From: VAZQ01 sp036557705
Lineage (GTDB): Bacteria > Pseudomonadota > Alphaproteobacteria > Rhizobiales > Xanthobacteraceae
Direction: 5' to 3'
Assembly: GCA_036557705.1 (NCBI GenBank)
Contig: DATBHB010000037.1
Coordinates: forward strand, 1-64,000
Length of the DNA stretch: 64,000 nucleotides
Both the position numbers and the translations under genes were made by a program. This document shows positions 52,579 to 61,190 of the stretch, piece by piece. The notes under the pieces were generated by a model. The model was not told where the DNA came from and did not search any database. It was given only the letters and a program-made list of their open reading frames with translations. The number at the start of each line of letters is the position of its first letter. Position 1 is the first letter of the stretch.

Positions 52579-53493
52579 TCATCGCTCGCGTGGTCCGCGG
52601 ACCAAGCGCCCCCAGAGGGGGAATGCGTACCAGAGTCCGAGCAGGACAAAAGCCGCGGTTCCAGCCAGCGCGGCACCACCGGGGCGCGATTCGAGCGCGC
52701 GAGCGCCGGCCACATAGGTGTCAAGCGCGATGCCGAATGCGAGTGGAATCGGCGCCGCCAATACGAATGTAGAACCGATCTTGAGGAATTGCGGATCGTC
52801 CTGGCCGCCGAAAGTAATGCGGTGCAGAGAGGCTGGCGCCATCAGCAGAATGACCGTAAGCCCGACACAACACAGCGCAACTGCATGGGCGAGCTTGGAT
52901 TGCGGAGGAAGCCGTTCGAACGTCTGCATCAGCGTCACGCTCAGCTGGAAACCGAGCAGGGCCTGACATCCCGGGATGATGATGCGGGCCTCCGTCAACA
53001 GCTGCTCCACCTGAGCTTCGAGCGGAGTCGGTTTGGCGGGCGGTTCTGGTTCGGGCATGGGTCCTCTCTTCGGCTGAAAAGCATATTCCAATCCGTACCA
53101 GCAGAGCACGGCGAGGCCGAAAAAGCCGGCGCCGGCGAAAACACCCCAGGCTGGCGTAATCGAGCGCTCGACCCCCACGAAGACATCTGCCGCAAGCGCA
53201 ACCGCGAGCGGCAGCAGCGCCAAGCCGGCGCAAAGCGTGGTCAGCGACAGGACTGCGGGACTGGCTTGCCCGCGCTCGACAATGCGGTGCTGCATCGACG
53301 GCGTTATCAGCAGCGCGACCGTCAACATGATCAAGGTGAGGCCCGAGCAGATCAGCCAGCGCGAAGGGAGTGGAAGACGGTCGAAGGCATCCTGGAAGAT
53401 TCCGGTGAACTGGAAGCCGAACAACACTTGGCTGCCCAGGATCAGCAGGCGCGTCTCGCCAAGAGCTATCTTGAGCTGGCGTTCGAGCTTCAT
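52579..53493 (-). CDS. Tandem DUF6328 membrane protein
   Basis: About 304 residues made of two homologous halves. Each begins with a cytoplasmic ARILIPG-like segment (TRLLILGSQVLFGFQFTGIF; ARIIIPGCQALLGFQLSVTL) and contains three or four helices and a repeated LLIxPxxxHRI motif (LLITPSMQHRI; LLMAPASLHRI). This is the DUF6328 pattern, usually one copy per protein, so an internal duplication is likely. Function unknown. ATG at 53493 with GAGG upstream. Confidence 0.8.
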   Translation of the reverse strand: MKLERQLKIALGETRLLILGSQVLFGFQFTGIFQDAFDRLPLPSRWLICSGLTLIMLTVALLITPSMQHRIVERGQASPAVLSLTTLCAGLALLPLAVALAADVFVGVERSITPAWGVFAGAGFFGLAVLCWYGLEYAFQPKRGPMPEPEPPAKPTPLEAQVEQLLTEARIIIPGCQALLGFQLSVTLMQTFERLPPQSKLAHAVALCCVGLTVILLMAPASLHRITFGGQDDPQFLKIGSTFVLAAPIPLAFGIALDTYVAGARALESRPGGAALAGTAAFVLLGLWYAFPLWGRLVRGPRER

Positions 53494-53543
53494 CGGCCTC
53501 ACCTATGCGGCCGGCTTCGTGCCTGTGACGCTACAGCGTCCGG

Positions 53544-53594
53544 CCTCATGGTGAGGAGCGCCGCTGCTTCAGCGGCGCGTCTCGAACCACGAGG
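53544..53594. repeat. Intergenic palindrome related to family C
   Basis: CCTCATGGTGAGGAGCGCCGC-TGCTTCA-GCGGCGCGTCTCGAACCACGAGG forms a long hairpin, followed by a partial CGTCCTTCGAGG unit. Located between DUF6328 and the YifB gene. Confidence 0.65.
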
Positions 53595-53753
53595 ACGTCC
53601 GGTCGGGGCCGCCTCGTCCTTCGAGGTGGATCGAACTGCGTCGCGGCTTGCCTTGCTACGCACGAGCCGCTGCAACAAGCCGAGACCCTTTTCAGCACGA
53701 TAGGCTCCAATCCAGACTCGCGGGCACTGAGCCCTCCGATTCTTCTCAGCTCC

Positions 53754-55292
53754 CTACGCGGCCCGCCGCACGTCTTCGGCCAGGGCCCGATAGGACAGCG
53801 CTTCGGCGAGATGCACGCGGCCGACCTTGTCGACGCCGTCGAGATCCGCGAGGGTACGCGCGACGCGCAGCACGCGATGATAGCCGCGCGCCGAGAGCCG
53901 CATGGCGTCGGCGGCGTCGCGCAGAAGCGCAAGCCCGGCGGCGTCCGGCCGCGCGACGTCTTCAAGGAGGGGACCGCTCGCCGCCGCATTGGTGCGGATC
54001 TGCGGCAGCCCGCGGGCCGCATAACGTTCGGCCGCAATGGCGCGGGCGCGCGCCACCCGCTCGCCCACCTCGCGGCTTCCTTCCGCCGGCGGCGGCAGGA
54101 TGAGATCGGCGGCCGTCACCGCGGGGACCTCGATATGAAGATCAATGCGGTCGAGCAGCGGACCGGATAGCCTTCCCTGGTAATCCGCGGCGCAGCGCTC
54201 ATTAAGGCCCCGTTTGCAGATGAATCCCGGATCCGAAGCGCGGCCGCAGCGGCATGGATTCATGGCGGCGACCAGCATGAACCGCGCCGGATAGGTCACG
54301 CGGTAGTTGGCCCGCGCGATCGAGACCTCGCCGCTCTCGAGCGGTTGGCGCAGCGAATCGAGCACCTGCGGCTGGAACTCCGGAAACTCATCGAGGAAAA
54401 GGACGCCGTGATGCGCGAGCGAGACTTCGCCGGGCCGCGCCCGCAACCCGCCGCCGACGAGCGACGGCATGCTGGCCGAATGATGCGGCGCCCGAAACGG
54501 CCGCTGGTTGGTGAGCGCGCCGCCTTCGAGCACGCCGGCCACGGATGCGATCATCGAGACTTCGAGGAGTTCAGCCGGGGTCAGCGGCGGGAGAATGGTC
54601 GGAAGTCGGGCCGCGAGCATCGATTTGCCGGCGCCGGGCGGGCCGACCATCAGCAGATTGTGGCCGCCGGCCGCGGCGATTTCGAGCGCGCGCTTGGCGC
54701 TTTCCTGGCCCTTGATGTCCTTGAGATCGACGGCGCTCCCTTCGATTTCCCGGATTTTCGGCTGCGGCCGTGACAGGACCTGGCTGCCGCGAAAATGATT
54801 GGCCAATTGAATGAGGGAAGCGGCCGCCGTGATGTCCATGTCGGGGCTTGCCCAGGCGGCTTCCGGCCCGCAGGCGGCCGGGCAGATGAGGCCTTCGCTG
54901 CGCGCATTGGCGCCGATGGCGGCCGGCAGCACGCCTGCCACCGCCGCAATGGAGCCGTCGAGGCCAAGTTCGCCCAGCACCGTATGCCCGGCCAGCGCGT
55001 CGGGCGGGATGGCGCCGATTGCGGCCATGAGCCCGAGCGCGATCGGCAGATCGTAGTGGCTTCCCTCCTTGGGCAGATCGGCCGGTGCGAGGTTGACGGT
55101 GATGCGGCGCGCCGGCAGCGCGAGCCCCGATGCGACCAGCGCCGCCCGCACGCGCTCTCTCGCTTCGCTCACCGCCTTGTCCGGAAGACCGACGATGTTG
55201 AAGGCGGGCAGTCCGGGCGCAACCTGAACCTGCACGTCGACAGCGCGCGCCTCGATGCCTTCGAATGCGACCGTGGAGACCCGCTGGACCAT
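53754..55292 (-). CDS. comM: YifB/ComM family Mg-chelatase-like AAA+ ATPase
   Basis: 512 residues from MVQRVSTVAFEGIEARAVDV. N-terminal Lon-protease-like domain (VNLAPADLPKEGSHYDLPIA), AAA+ core with Walker A MVGPPGAGKSMLA, HHSASMPSLVGGG, Walker B GVLFLDEFPEF, MNPCRCG, and the C-terminal YHRVLRVARTLADLDG. ComM homologues act as branch-migration helicases in natural transformation and recombination; that role here is by family. GAGGGG precedes the ATG. Confidence 0.93.
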   Translation of the reverse strand: MVQRVSTVAFEGIEARAVDVQVQVAPGLPAFNIVGLPDKAVSEARERVRAALVASGLALPARRITVNLAPADLPKEGSHYDLPIALGLMAAIGAIPPDALAGHTVLGELGLDGSIAAVAGVLPAAIGANARSEGLICPAACGPEAAWASPDMDITAAASLIQLANHFRGSQVLSRPQPKIREIEGSAVDLKDIKGQESAKRALEIAAAGGHNLLMVGPPGAGKSMLAARLPTILPPLTPAELLEVSMIASVAGVLEGGALTNQRPFRAPHHSASMPSLVGGGLRARPGEVSLAHHGVLFLDEFPEFQPQVLDSLRQPLESGEVSIARANYRVTYPARFMLVAAMNPCRCGRASDPGFICKRGLNERCAADYQGRLSGPLLDRIDLHIEVPAVTAADLILPPPAEGSREVGERVARARAIAAERYAARGLPQIRTNAAASGPLLEDVARPDAAGLALLRDAADAMRLSARGYHRVLRVARTLADLDGVDKVGRVHLAEALSYRALAEDVRRAA

Positions 55293-55476
55293 TCGCCCCT
55301 CGAAGTCGGCAGAATACTCGAAGAGTCCGCGATTGGCAAGAACATTTAGAGAACAAAAAGTGCCGGGGGGGCCTGCGATCCGACTTTGGGAAACTGCCTC
55401 GTTTTGCATCCGGGTGGCCGCAGTCCAGCCTTGGTTATCGCGATGGTGAGCGCGATCCCGCTCCCGGTCCCGCCGC

Positions 55477-56361
55477 TTGCACGATCCCAAACCCATTCGG
55501 CAAACCATCAGCGCCGCCGCGCTTTGGGCGCCGCTCGCCCGCTTCATCGCCGCCGACGCGCGGCTCGAACGCTGGGCGGCGCAGCGGCCTGCCACGAGCT
55601 TTGCCTACGAATTCGTCCGCTTTGGCGTAAAGCAGGCCTGGGCCTGTTTATTCGGCGGCGCCATGGTGGCGCTGATCGTCGGCACCGCGCTCTGGTATCC
55701 GCGGGGCGCCGCGCTCGGGCGTTACGATTTCATGTTCTTGATGGCGGTTTTGATTCAGGCGGCCATGCTGGCCTTCAAGCTCGAGACTTTCGATGAGGCC
55801 AAGGTCATTTTGATCTATCACGTGACCGGCACCGTCATGGAAGTGTTCAAGACCGGCATCGGCTCCTGGACCTATCCGGAGCCAAGTTATTTCCATGTCG
55901 CCGGCGTGCCGCTGTTCTCAGGCTTCATGTACGCTTCCATCGGCAGTTACATCGCGCGCGCCTGGCGATTGTTCGATTTTCGGTTCATCAACCATCCTCC
56001 GCTTTGGGCGGTCGGTTTGCTTTCGCTCGCGATCTACGCAAACTTCTTCGCCGATCACTTCGGGGTCGACCTACGCCTTGGCTTGTTCGCCGCGACGGCG
56101 CTGCTGTTCTGGCCCACCTGGATTTATTACCGCATCCATCACCGCTACCGCCGCATGCCGCTGTTGCTGGGCCTGTTCCTGGTGGCGCTGTTCATCTGGA
56201 TCGCGGAAAACCTTGGCACGCTCACCAGAACTTGGCTCTACCCGCACCAGATGGCGGGATGGTCGGCGGTTTCGCTCACCAAGCTCGGCTCGTGGTTCTT
56301 GCTGCTCATCATCAGCTACGCGCTGGTTGCGATGGTGAACCGCAAGCCGGTGCCGGAGTGA
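55477..56361 (+). CDS. DUF817 multi-pass membrane protein
   Basis: 294 residues; DUF817 family. Eight or so helices including KQAWACLFGGAMVALIVGTA, FMFLMAVLIQAAMLAFKLET, the family-type VTGTVMEVFKTGIGSWTYPE, GVPLFSGFMYASIGSYIARA, ALLFWPTWIYYR and YALVAMVNRKP. Function unknown. No in-frame ATG exists before the first helix, so a TTG at 55477 is the likely start. Divergent from the YifB gene. Confidence 0.85.
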   Translation: MHDPKPIRQTISAAALWAPLARFIAADARLERWAAQRPATSFAYEFVRFGVKQAWACLFGGAMVALIVGTALWYPRGAALGRYDFMFLMAVLIQAAMLAFKLETFDEAKVILIYHVTGTVMEVFKTGIGSWTYPEPSYFHVAGVPLFSGFMYASIGSYIARAWRLFDFRFINHPPLWAVGLLSLAIYANFFADHFGVDLRLGLFAATALLFWPTWIYYRIHHRYRRMPLLLGLFLVALFIWIAENLGTLTRTWLYPHQMAGWSAVSLTKLGSWFLLLIISYALVAMVNRKPVPE

Positions 56362-56411
56362 TTGTGCACCTTGCATGCGCAAATGCTACGCCCCAAGGTC
56401 GGCGAAGGTCG

Positions 56412-56555
56412 TTACGGATCGGGAGCGTCATCGCGTGCCAGCAGCCCGGCCAGCGCGAGAAGGAGCCAGATCGCCAGACCGATTGTGCTGGCGAACAACA
56501 CCACGACGGCACTGAAGGAAACGAACCCCAGAACAATATCGAACATCAGCTCCAT
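56412..56555 (-). CDS. Small single-pass membrane protein
   Basis: 47 residues, MELMFDIVLGFVSFSAVVVL, then FASTIGLAIWLLLALAGLLA and RDDAPDP: one or two hydrophobic helices and an acidic tail. A second ATG three codons in is also possible (GGAG lies close before it). It begins 35 bases after the PiT stop on the same strand. Unknown function; moderately likely to be real. Confidence 0.4.
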   Translation of the reverse strand: MELMFDIVLGFVSFSAVVVLFASTIGLAIWLLLALAGLLARDDAPDP

Positions 56556-56589
56556 GCGGCGACCGTTCCACGCCCCCTTGATTGGGCTT

Positions 56590-57588
56590 TCAGCCGATGG
56601 CGCGTGCCACAGCGTAGAAGACCGCTGCGATAAACGCTGAAGCCGGGATCGTGATGATCCAGGCAACCACGATGTCATTGGCGACGCTCCAGCGTACCGA
56701 CGAGAGCCGGCGTGCCGCTCCTACGCCGATGACGCAGCCCGTGATTGTGTGCGTGGTCGAGACCGGGATGCCAAGCCAAGTCGCCGCGAACAGGGTGATC
56801 GCTCCGCCAGCTTCGGCGCAGAAACCTTGGAACGGCCGCAGCCGGGTAATGCGGGCGCCCAATGTGTGTACGATGCGCCAACCCCCGATCAGGGTGCCAA
56901 GCCCCATCGCGGTATAGCAGGAGAGCATCACCCAAACTGGCACATGGAACTCGCCGCCGAGATAGCCTTGCGAGTAGAGCAGCACCGTGATGATGCCCAT
57001 GGTTTTCTGGGCATCGTTGCCGCCGTGGCCAAGGGAATACAGCGCAGCGGAGACGAACTGGAGCGACCGAAACGTGGTGTCCACCGCGAACGGCGTGTAG
57101 CGAACGAAGAGCCATGACACCAGCAGAAAAAAAAGCATCGCCAGGACGAAACCGCTGAGCGGCGAGAGCACGATCGCAGCTGCCGTTTTGCCGAGGCCGC
57201 CCCAGACGATCACTTGGATGCCGCCTTTCGCGGTGCCCGCGCCGACCAGCCCACCGACGAGCGCATGCGAACTCGACGATGGGATGCCGAGCCACCAAGT
57301 GATGATGTTCCAGACGATGGCGCCCATCAGGGCGCCGAAGACGACGGCGTGATCGACGATCTCCGCCGAAACGATCCCGGTGCCGATCGTCTGCGCGACA
57401 TGCGAGCCGAATACCAGGAAAGCCACGAAGTTGAAAAAGGCCGCCCAGGCAACCGCCGTCTGCGGCCGCAGCACCCGGGTCGAGACCACGGTGGCGATTG
57501 AGTTGGCCGCGTCGTGCAGGCCGTTGAGAAAATCGAAGACGAGCGCAACCAGGACGAGCGCAATCAGGATCGCTGACGCCAAGCTCAT
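56590..57588 (-). CDS. pit: PiT family low-affinity inorganic phosphate transporter
   Basis: 332-residue Pi:cation symporter of the inner membrane. The duplicated PiT signature is present: FLNGLHDAANSIATVVSTRV near the N-terminus and LGHGGNDAQKTMGIITVLLY in the second half, plus WWLGIPSSSSHALVGGLVGA and WLGIPVSTTHTITGCVIGVG. Starts at MSLASAIL, 28 bases after the DUF47 gene, which encodes its usual PhoU-like partner. Confidence 0.94.
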   Translation of the reverse strand: MSLASAILIALVLVALVFDFLNGLHDAANSIATVVSTRVLRPQTAVAWAAFFNFVAFLVFGSHVAQTIGTGIVSAEIVDHAVVFGALMGAIVWNIITWWLGIPSSSSHALVGGLVGAGTAKGGIQVIVWGGLGKTAAAIVLSPLSGFVLAMLFFLLVSWLFVRYTPFAVDTTFRSLQFVSAALYSLGHGGNDAQKTMGIITVLLYSQGYLGGEFHVPVWVMLSCYTAMGLGTLIGGWRIVHTLGARITRLRPFQGFCAEAGGAITLFAATWLGIPVSTTHTITGCVIGVGAARRLSSVRWSVANDIVVAWIITIPASAFIAAVFYAVARAIG

Positions 57589-57616
57589 AATGTCCGGGCC
57601 CCTGGCGCGCAGCCCG

Positions 57617-58261
57617 TCAGACGCTTTCCAGCATGATGCCGTGGATTTCGTTGGCGACGTCGTCGAATCGATCCACGACCTTTTCCAGGTGATCGTATAT
57701 TTCAATGCCGACGACAAAGGCCATCGCATTCGATTCGCGGTTCCTGCGATACAACTCCTGCACGCCTAAGTCGTGGAGCTCGTCGGTCTCGCCTTCGATC
57801 TGCGAAATCTGTTCGCTGATCCGGCTGATGCGAACCGTATTGGTATTGATTGCGCTCAGCAGCGGAACCGCCTCCTGTACGAGCCCGGCCGCTGCCACAA
57901 TGGCATCCCCCATCTGCTTCTGCTGCGGCGTAAACAAACGCTGCTCGAACAGCGTGATGGTCTTGGCGGTCTTCTGCATCTGGTCGATCGAGTTATCCAT
58001 AGCGGTGATCAGGTCCTTGATGTCGCCGCGGTCGAATGGGGTGATGAAGGTGCGCCGCACCGCGATGAGAACCTCTCGCGTGATGTCATCGGCATCACGC
58101 TCGCGATCCATGACCGCCTTGTAGAAGTGCATAACGGCATCACCGCCTTCGAGCATGCTGCGCAGTGCCTTGGCACCGGCTGCCACCGCGTCGGAATGCC
58201 GCCCGAAAAGTTCGAAAAAGCGGCCTTCCTTGGGCATCAGGCCCTGGAACCAACGAAGCAT
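57617..58261 (-). CDS. DUF47/PhoU-like regulator of PiT
   Basis: 214-residue all-helical DUF47 protein (Pit accessory). MLRWFQGLMPKEGRFFELFG, MDRERDADDITREVLIAVRR, TFITPFDRGDIKDLITAMDN and the metal-binding-type ELYRRNRESNAMAF, IYDHLEKVVDRFDDVANEIH. Immediately upstream of pit in the same direction, the standard two-gene arrangement; it is thought to modulate phosphate uptake. Confidence 0.94.
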   Translation of the reverse strand: MLRWFQGLMPKEGRFFELFGRHSDAVAAGAKALRSMLEGGDAVMHFYKAVMDRERDADDITREVLIAVRRTFITPFDRGDIKDLITAMDNSIDQMQKTAKTITLFEQRLFTPQQKQMGDAIVAAAGLVQEAVPLLSAINTNTVRISRISEQISQIEGETDELHDLGVQELYRRNRESNAMAFVVGIEIYDHLEKVVDRFDDVANEIHGIMLESV

Positions 58262-58478
58262 TGCCGCTGCCTCACGACGCTCAGGAGCTTGCTACCGGTA
58301 TCATAGAGTATCGCAGAAAACGGCGCTATGCTCGTTCGTAGGGTTGCGGGGTTCGGCTCAGCAGAACGCGACCCGACGAGGCCATCGCTGAGTGATTTGC
58401 AAGCCGCAAGCCGAGGGCGCAGTTACAGTCTTCGCGCACATAGAATGGTGATATAAGCCCAATTGGTGGAGGAGCGTC

Positions 58479-60512
58479 ATGAATTCGCGAACAGCGACAA
58501 CAGTCATGCTCGGCATTGCTGGGATTGCTGCGGTGTTCCTTTCGATGCCGCAACTGGCGCCCGCAGCGAAGGCCGCTCCGCCCCCGTTCCGTCTGGAGGA
58601 GGCGACCATTGCCGACGTGCAGCGCGCGATCCGTGGCCGGCAGATCACCGCGGAGCAGCTCGTCAATCTCTATTTCAAGCGCATCGCCGCCTATAACGGC
58701 ACCTGCGTCAAAGGCGAGGCCGATCCGACAACGGGCCTCATGCTCGGCGAAATAGCTCCGATCGAGAACGCCGGTCAGGTGAACGCCTATATGACGCTCA
58801 ATATTCGCGGCAAGCGCTCGAAGACCGATCCCGCCGATAACGACCCGAAGATGCTCGACGCACTCGAAACGGCGCGGGCGCAGGACGCCTATTTCGCCCA
58901 AACCGGAAATTTCGTCGGGCCGCTGCACGGCATCCCGATCGCGGTGAAGGACAACTACGACACCGTGGATATGCGCACCACTGCCGGTGCGGCGGCAGAT
59001 TATGCCAATGACAAGCCGCCGCAGGATGCCACGATGGTGGCCAAGCTCCGCGCCGCCGGCGCGATCATTCTCGGCAAGACCAATCTCGACGAATATGCGC
59101 CGGCGGGTATCGGCCGCAGCACGCTCGGCGGCCAGAGCTGTAATCCTTACGACACCAAGCGCATCACTGGCGGTTCCAGCGCCGGTTCGGCCGCCGCCGT
59201 TGCGGCGAACCTCGCGATCTGCGGGCTCGGGACGGATACCTCAGGCTCGGTGCGCTATCCTTCCTCGCTCCAGGCGCTCGTCGGCATGGTGGCCACTCAG
59301 GGGCTCGTGAGCCGCGCCGGAATTGTGCCGCTGACATTCTCGCGCGACCGCGGCGGCCCAATGTGCCGCACGGTGGCCGATACGGCGGCACTCCTCGAAG
59401 TCCTCACCGGCGACGATCCGCGCGACGTGATCACCGCAGCCGCGCACGGCCGGGCTCCCGTCGCCTATTCGCAACACACCGGCCGCACCTCGCTCGCGGG
59501 CAAGCGGCTCGGCGTGGTGCGCGATTTCATGATCGAGGCGACCATTGCCGACCGCGACAACATCCGCATCGGCAACGAGGCGCTCGCCGACATGAAGAGT
59601 CTCGGTGCGACGCTTGTCGATCCGGTGGACTTCACCGGCGCCATCGCGGCGATCATGACCGCCTATGAGCCGGGCTTTTTCACCCAGACCTTCCCGGCTG
59701 CGATCCCCTCAGGAGCAAAACCAATCGACCACCTGGCGGCGATCGCCGGCGATCCGAAGCTGTTGCCGGGCGGCGTGCGCGGCGTCAATTTGCGCATGCT
59801 TGCTGCAATGAACCCGCGGGTTGAGGCGAGATACGCGCTCGATCTCTACTTCATGGAGCGCGGCGACAAAAAATTTCGCAGTGTCGAAGATCTCTATGCC
59901 ACGAAGTCTTTCGCCGGCGAGAACGAGTGGCTGAGTTTCGCGCTCGGCGCCCAGGCGGAAAAACTCGACACGCCGGATGCGATCAATCACACGCTGCGCA
60001 TCGCCAACCTCCAACGCATCCTTTACAAGGCGATGGCGGACAACAATCTTGACGCGCTCGTCTACGTCTACACCACGATTCCGGCGCCGCTCGTTTATCC
60101 GAGCCGGATCGCCGCTGTGTTCACTCCTCGAGTCGAGCCGCGCATTCTCAAGACAGGCACAAAGATGTCCGATCCCGAACTTGTGCCCGGGGAGCCAAGC
60201 CTCAAAACCGATCTCGACACCTTCCGCAGCGCCGGCGGCAGTTGGGCGGTGAACCTGAGCCCGGTCAGCGGCTTTCCGGCAATCGTGGTGCCGGCGGGAT
60301 TCACGCGGGTCATTTACGACCGCGTGCCGGACGCGAACGATCCGCAGGGCAGCCGTCTCGACGGCCCTCACCCCGATCAGATTCCTGTCGCGATGGAATT
60401 TCTGGCGCGGCCGTTCGACGAGGCGCTGCTCTTCGAAATCGCGTCGGCCTACGAAGCCGGCACCAAGCACCGCCGGCCGCCGAACGGATTTGGCCCGATC
60501 GCTGGCGAGTAG
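58479..60512 (+). CDS. Exported amidase (amidase signature family)
   Basis: 677 residues with a signal peptide (about 1-33, VMLGIAGIAAVFLSMPQLAP). Ser-cisSer-Lys hydrolase: catalytic Lys in HGIPIAVKDNYDTVDMRTTA, cis-Ser and nucleophile Ser in ITGGSSAGSAAAVAANL and GTDTSGSVRYPSSLQALVG. There is an insertion between residues about 90-140 relative to GatA-type enzymes, and a long C-terminal part (GFPAIVVPAGFTRVIYDRVP). GGAGG precedes the ATG. Periplasmic amide hydrolase; substrate unknown. Confidence 0.9.
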   Translation: MNSRTATTVMLGIAGIAAVFLSMPQLAPAAKAAPPPFRLEEATIADVQRAIRGRQITAEQLVNLYFKRIAAYNGTCVKGEADPTTGLMLGEIAPIENAGQVNAYMTLNIRGKRSKTDPADNDPKMLDALETARAQDAYFAQTGNFVGPLHGIPIAVKDNYDTVDMRTTAGAAADYANDKPPQDATMVAKLRAAGAIILGKTNLDEYAPAGIGRSTLGGQSCNPYDTKRITGGSSAGSAAAVAANLAICGLGTDTSGSVRYPSSLQALVGMVATQGLVSRAGIVPLTFSRDRGGPMCRTVADTAALLEVLTGDDPRDVITAAAHGRAPVAYSQHTGRTSLAGKRLGVVRDFMIEATIADRDNIRIGNEALADMKSLGATLVDPVDFTGAIAAIMTAYEPGFFTQTFPAAIPSGAKPIDHLAAIAGDPKLLPGGVRGVNLRMLAAMNPRVEARYALDLYFMERGDKKFRSVEDLYATKSFAGENEWLSFALGAQAEKLDTPDAINHTLRIANLQRILYKAMADNNLDALVYVYTTIPAPLVYPSRIAAVFTPRVEPRILKTGTKMSDPELVPGEPSLKTDLDTFRSAGGSWAVNLSPVSGFPAIVVPAGFTRVIYDRVPDANDPQGSRLDGPHPDQIPVAMEFLARPFDEALLFEIASAYEAGTKHRRPPNGFGPIAGE

Positions 60513-60688
60513 GGCACCAGCGGCCCGCGGGAGCCGCGTTCGGTCCGAGCCCGGAAGTTCGCTTAGCGAGCGCCTCTCCGAGAGATTGCGGCCGAGTTCA
60601 TCAGGTTGAACCGATCGAGTGGCTGTACGCGTATTCCGGGCGGGGAGCCACGAATTACATTCGAATTCGCCGGGAGCCGCGATCGGAG

Positions 60689-60976
60689 CTATTTGCACCC
60701 AAATTCGATTGGGGTCGCGTCTTGCTTGCGGCACGTCTTCTGGCGATTGACATTGGGACGGATCAGGTTCGCAAGCTGATGGCCCGACCTGATTTCCGCG
60801 GACTCACGAGCCCTGACGGGTGGGCAGCCGCAGCTCTCGCCAATCATGACGCAAACGCCATTTCTGCAAGATCCCACACATTGCCCATTTGACATGAGTT
60901 GACATTGGGCTTGCGACCGATGCGGCGCTGCCAGCCCTGCTAACAATGCGACCGCAAATAAAATACGATTGCCCAT
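60689..60976 (-). CDS. Small exported cysteine-rich hypothetical protein
   Basis: 95 residues with a signal peptide (MGNRILFAVALLAGLAAPHRSQA) and a compact Cys cluster QCQLMSNGQCVGSCRNGVCV then IGESCGCPP (seven cysteines in about 30 residues). The tail (ARESAEIRSGHQL onward) is polar. AAGGAGG lies six bases before the ATG, an excellent ribosome site, so the gene is likely real. No family recognised; disulfide-stabilised secreted peptide is the simplest reading. Confidence 0.6.
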   Translation of the reverse strand: MGNRILFAVALLAGLAAPHRSQAQCQLMSNGQCVGSCRNGVCVMIGESCGCPPVRARESAEIRSGHQLANLIRPNVNRQKTCRKQDATPIEFGCK

Positions 60977-61190
60977 TGAACCTCCTTCGGGCTACGGAAC
61001 AGACCCGACCATACTGGCACTGCTCACTCTGAATAAGCGGCGGAGCCAATCGGTTCCAACGCAAATGTCTGCATCCGTCATCGCGTCGATTCCGCCAATC
61101 CGTCGTCGGCAGCGCCTTTCGCGCCGCTTTACTTAACGTTTTCGCCGAACCGATATACGCCTCTGGCGTACCGGCAACGGACCGATTCCC

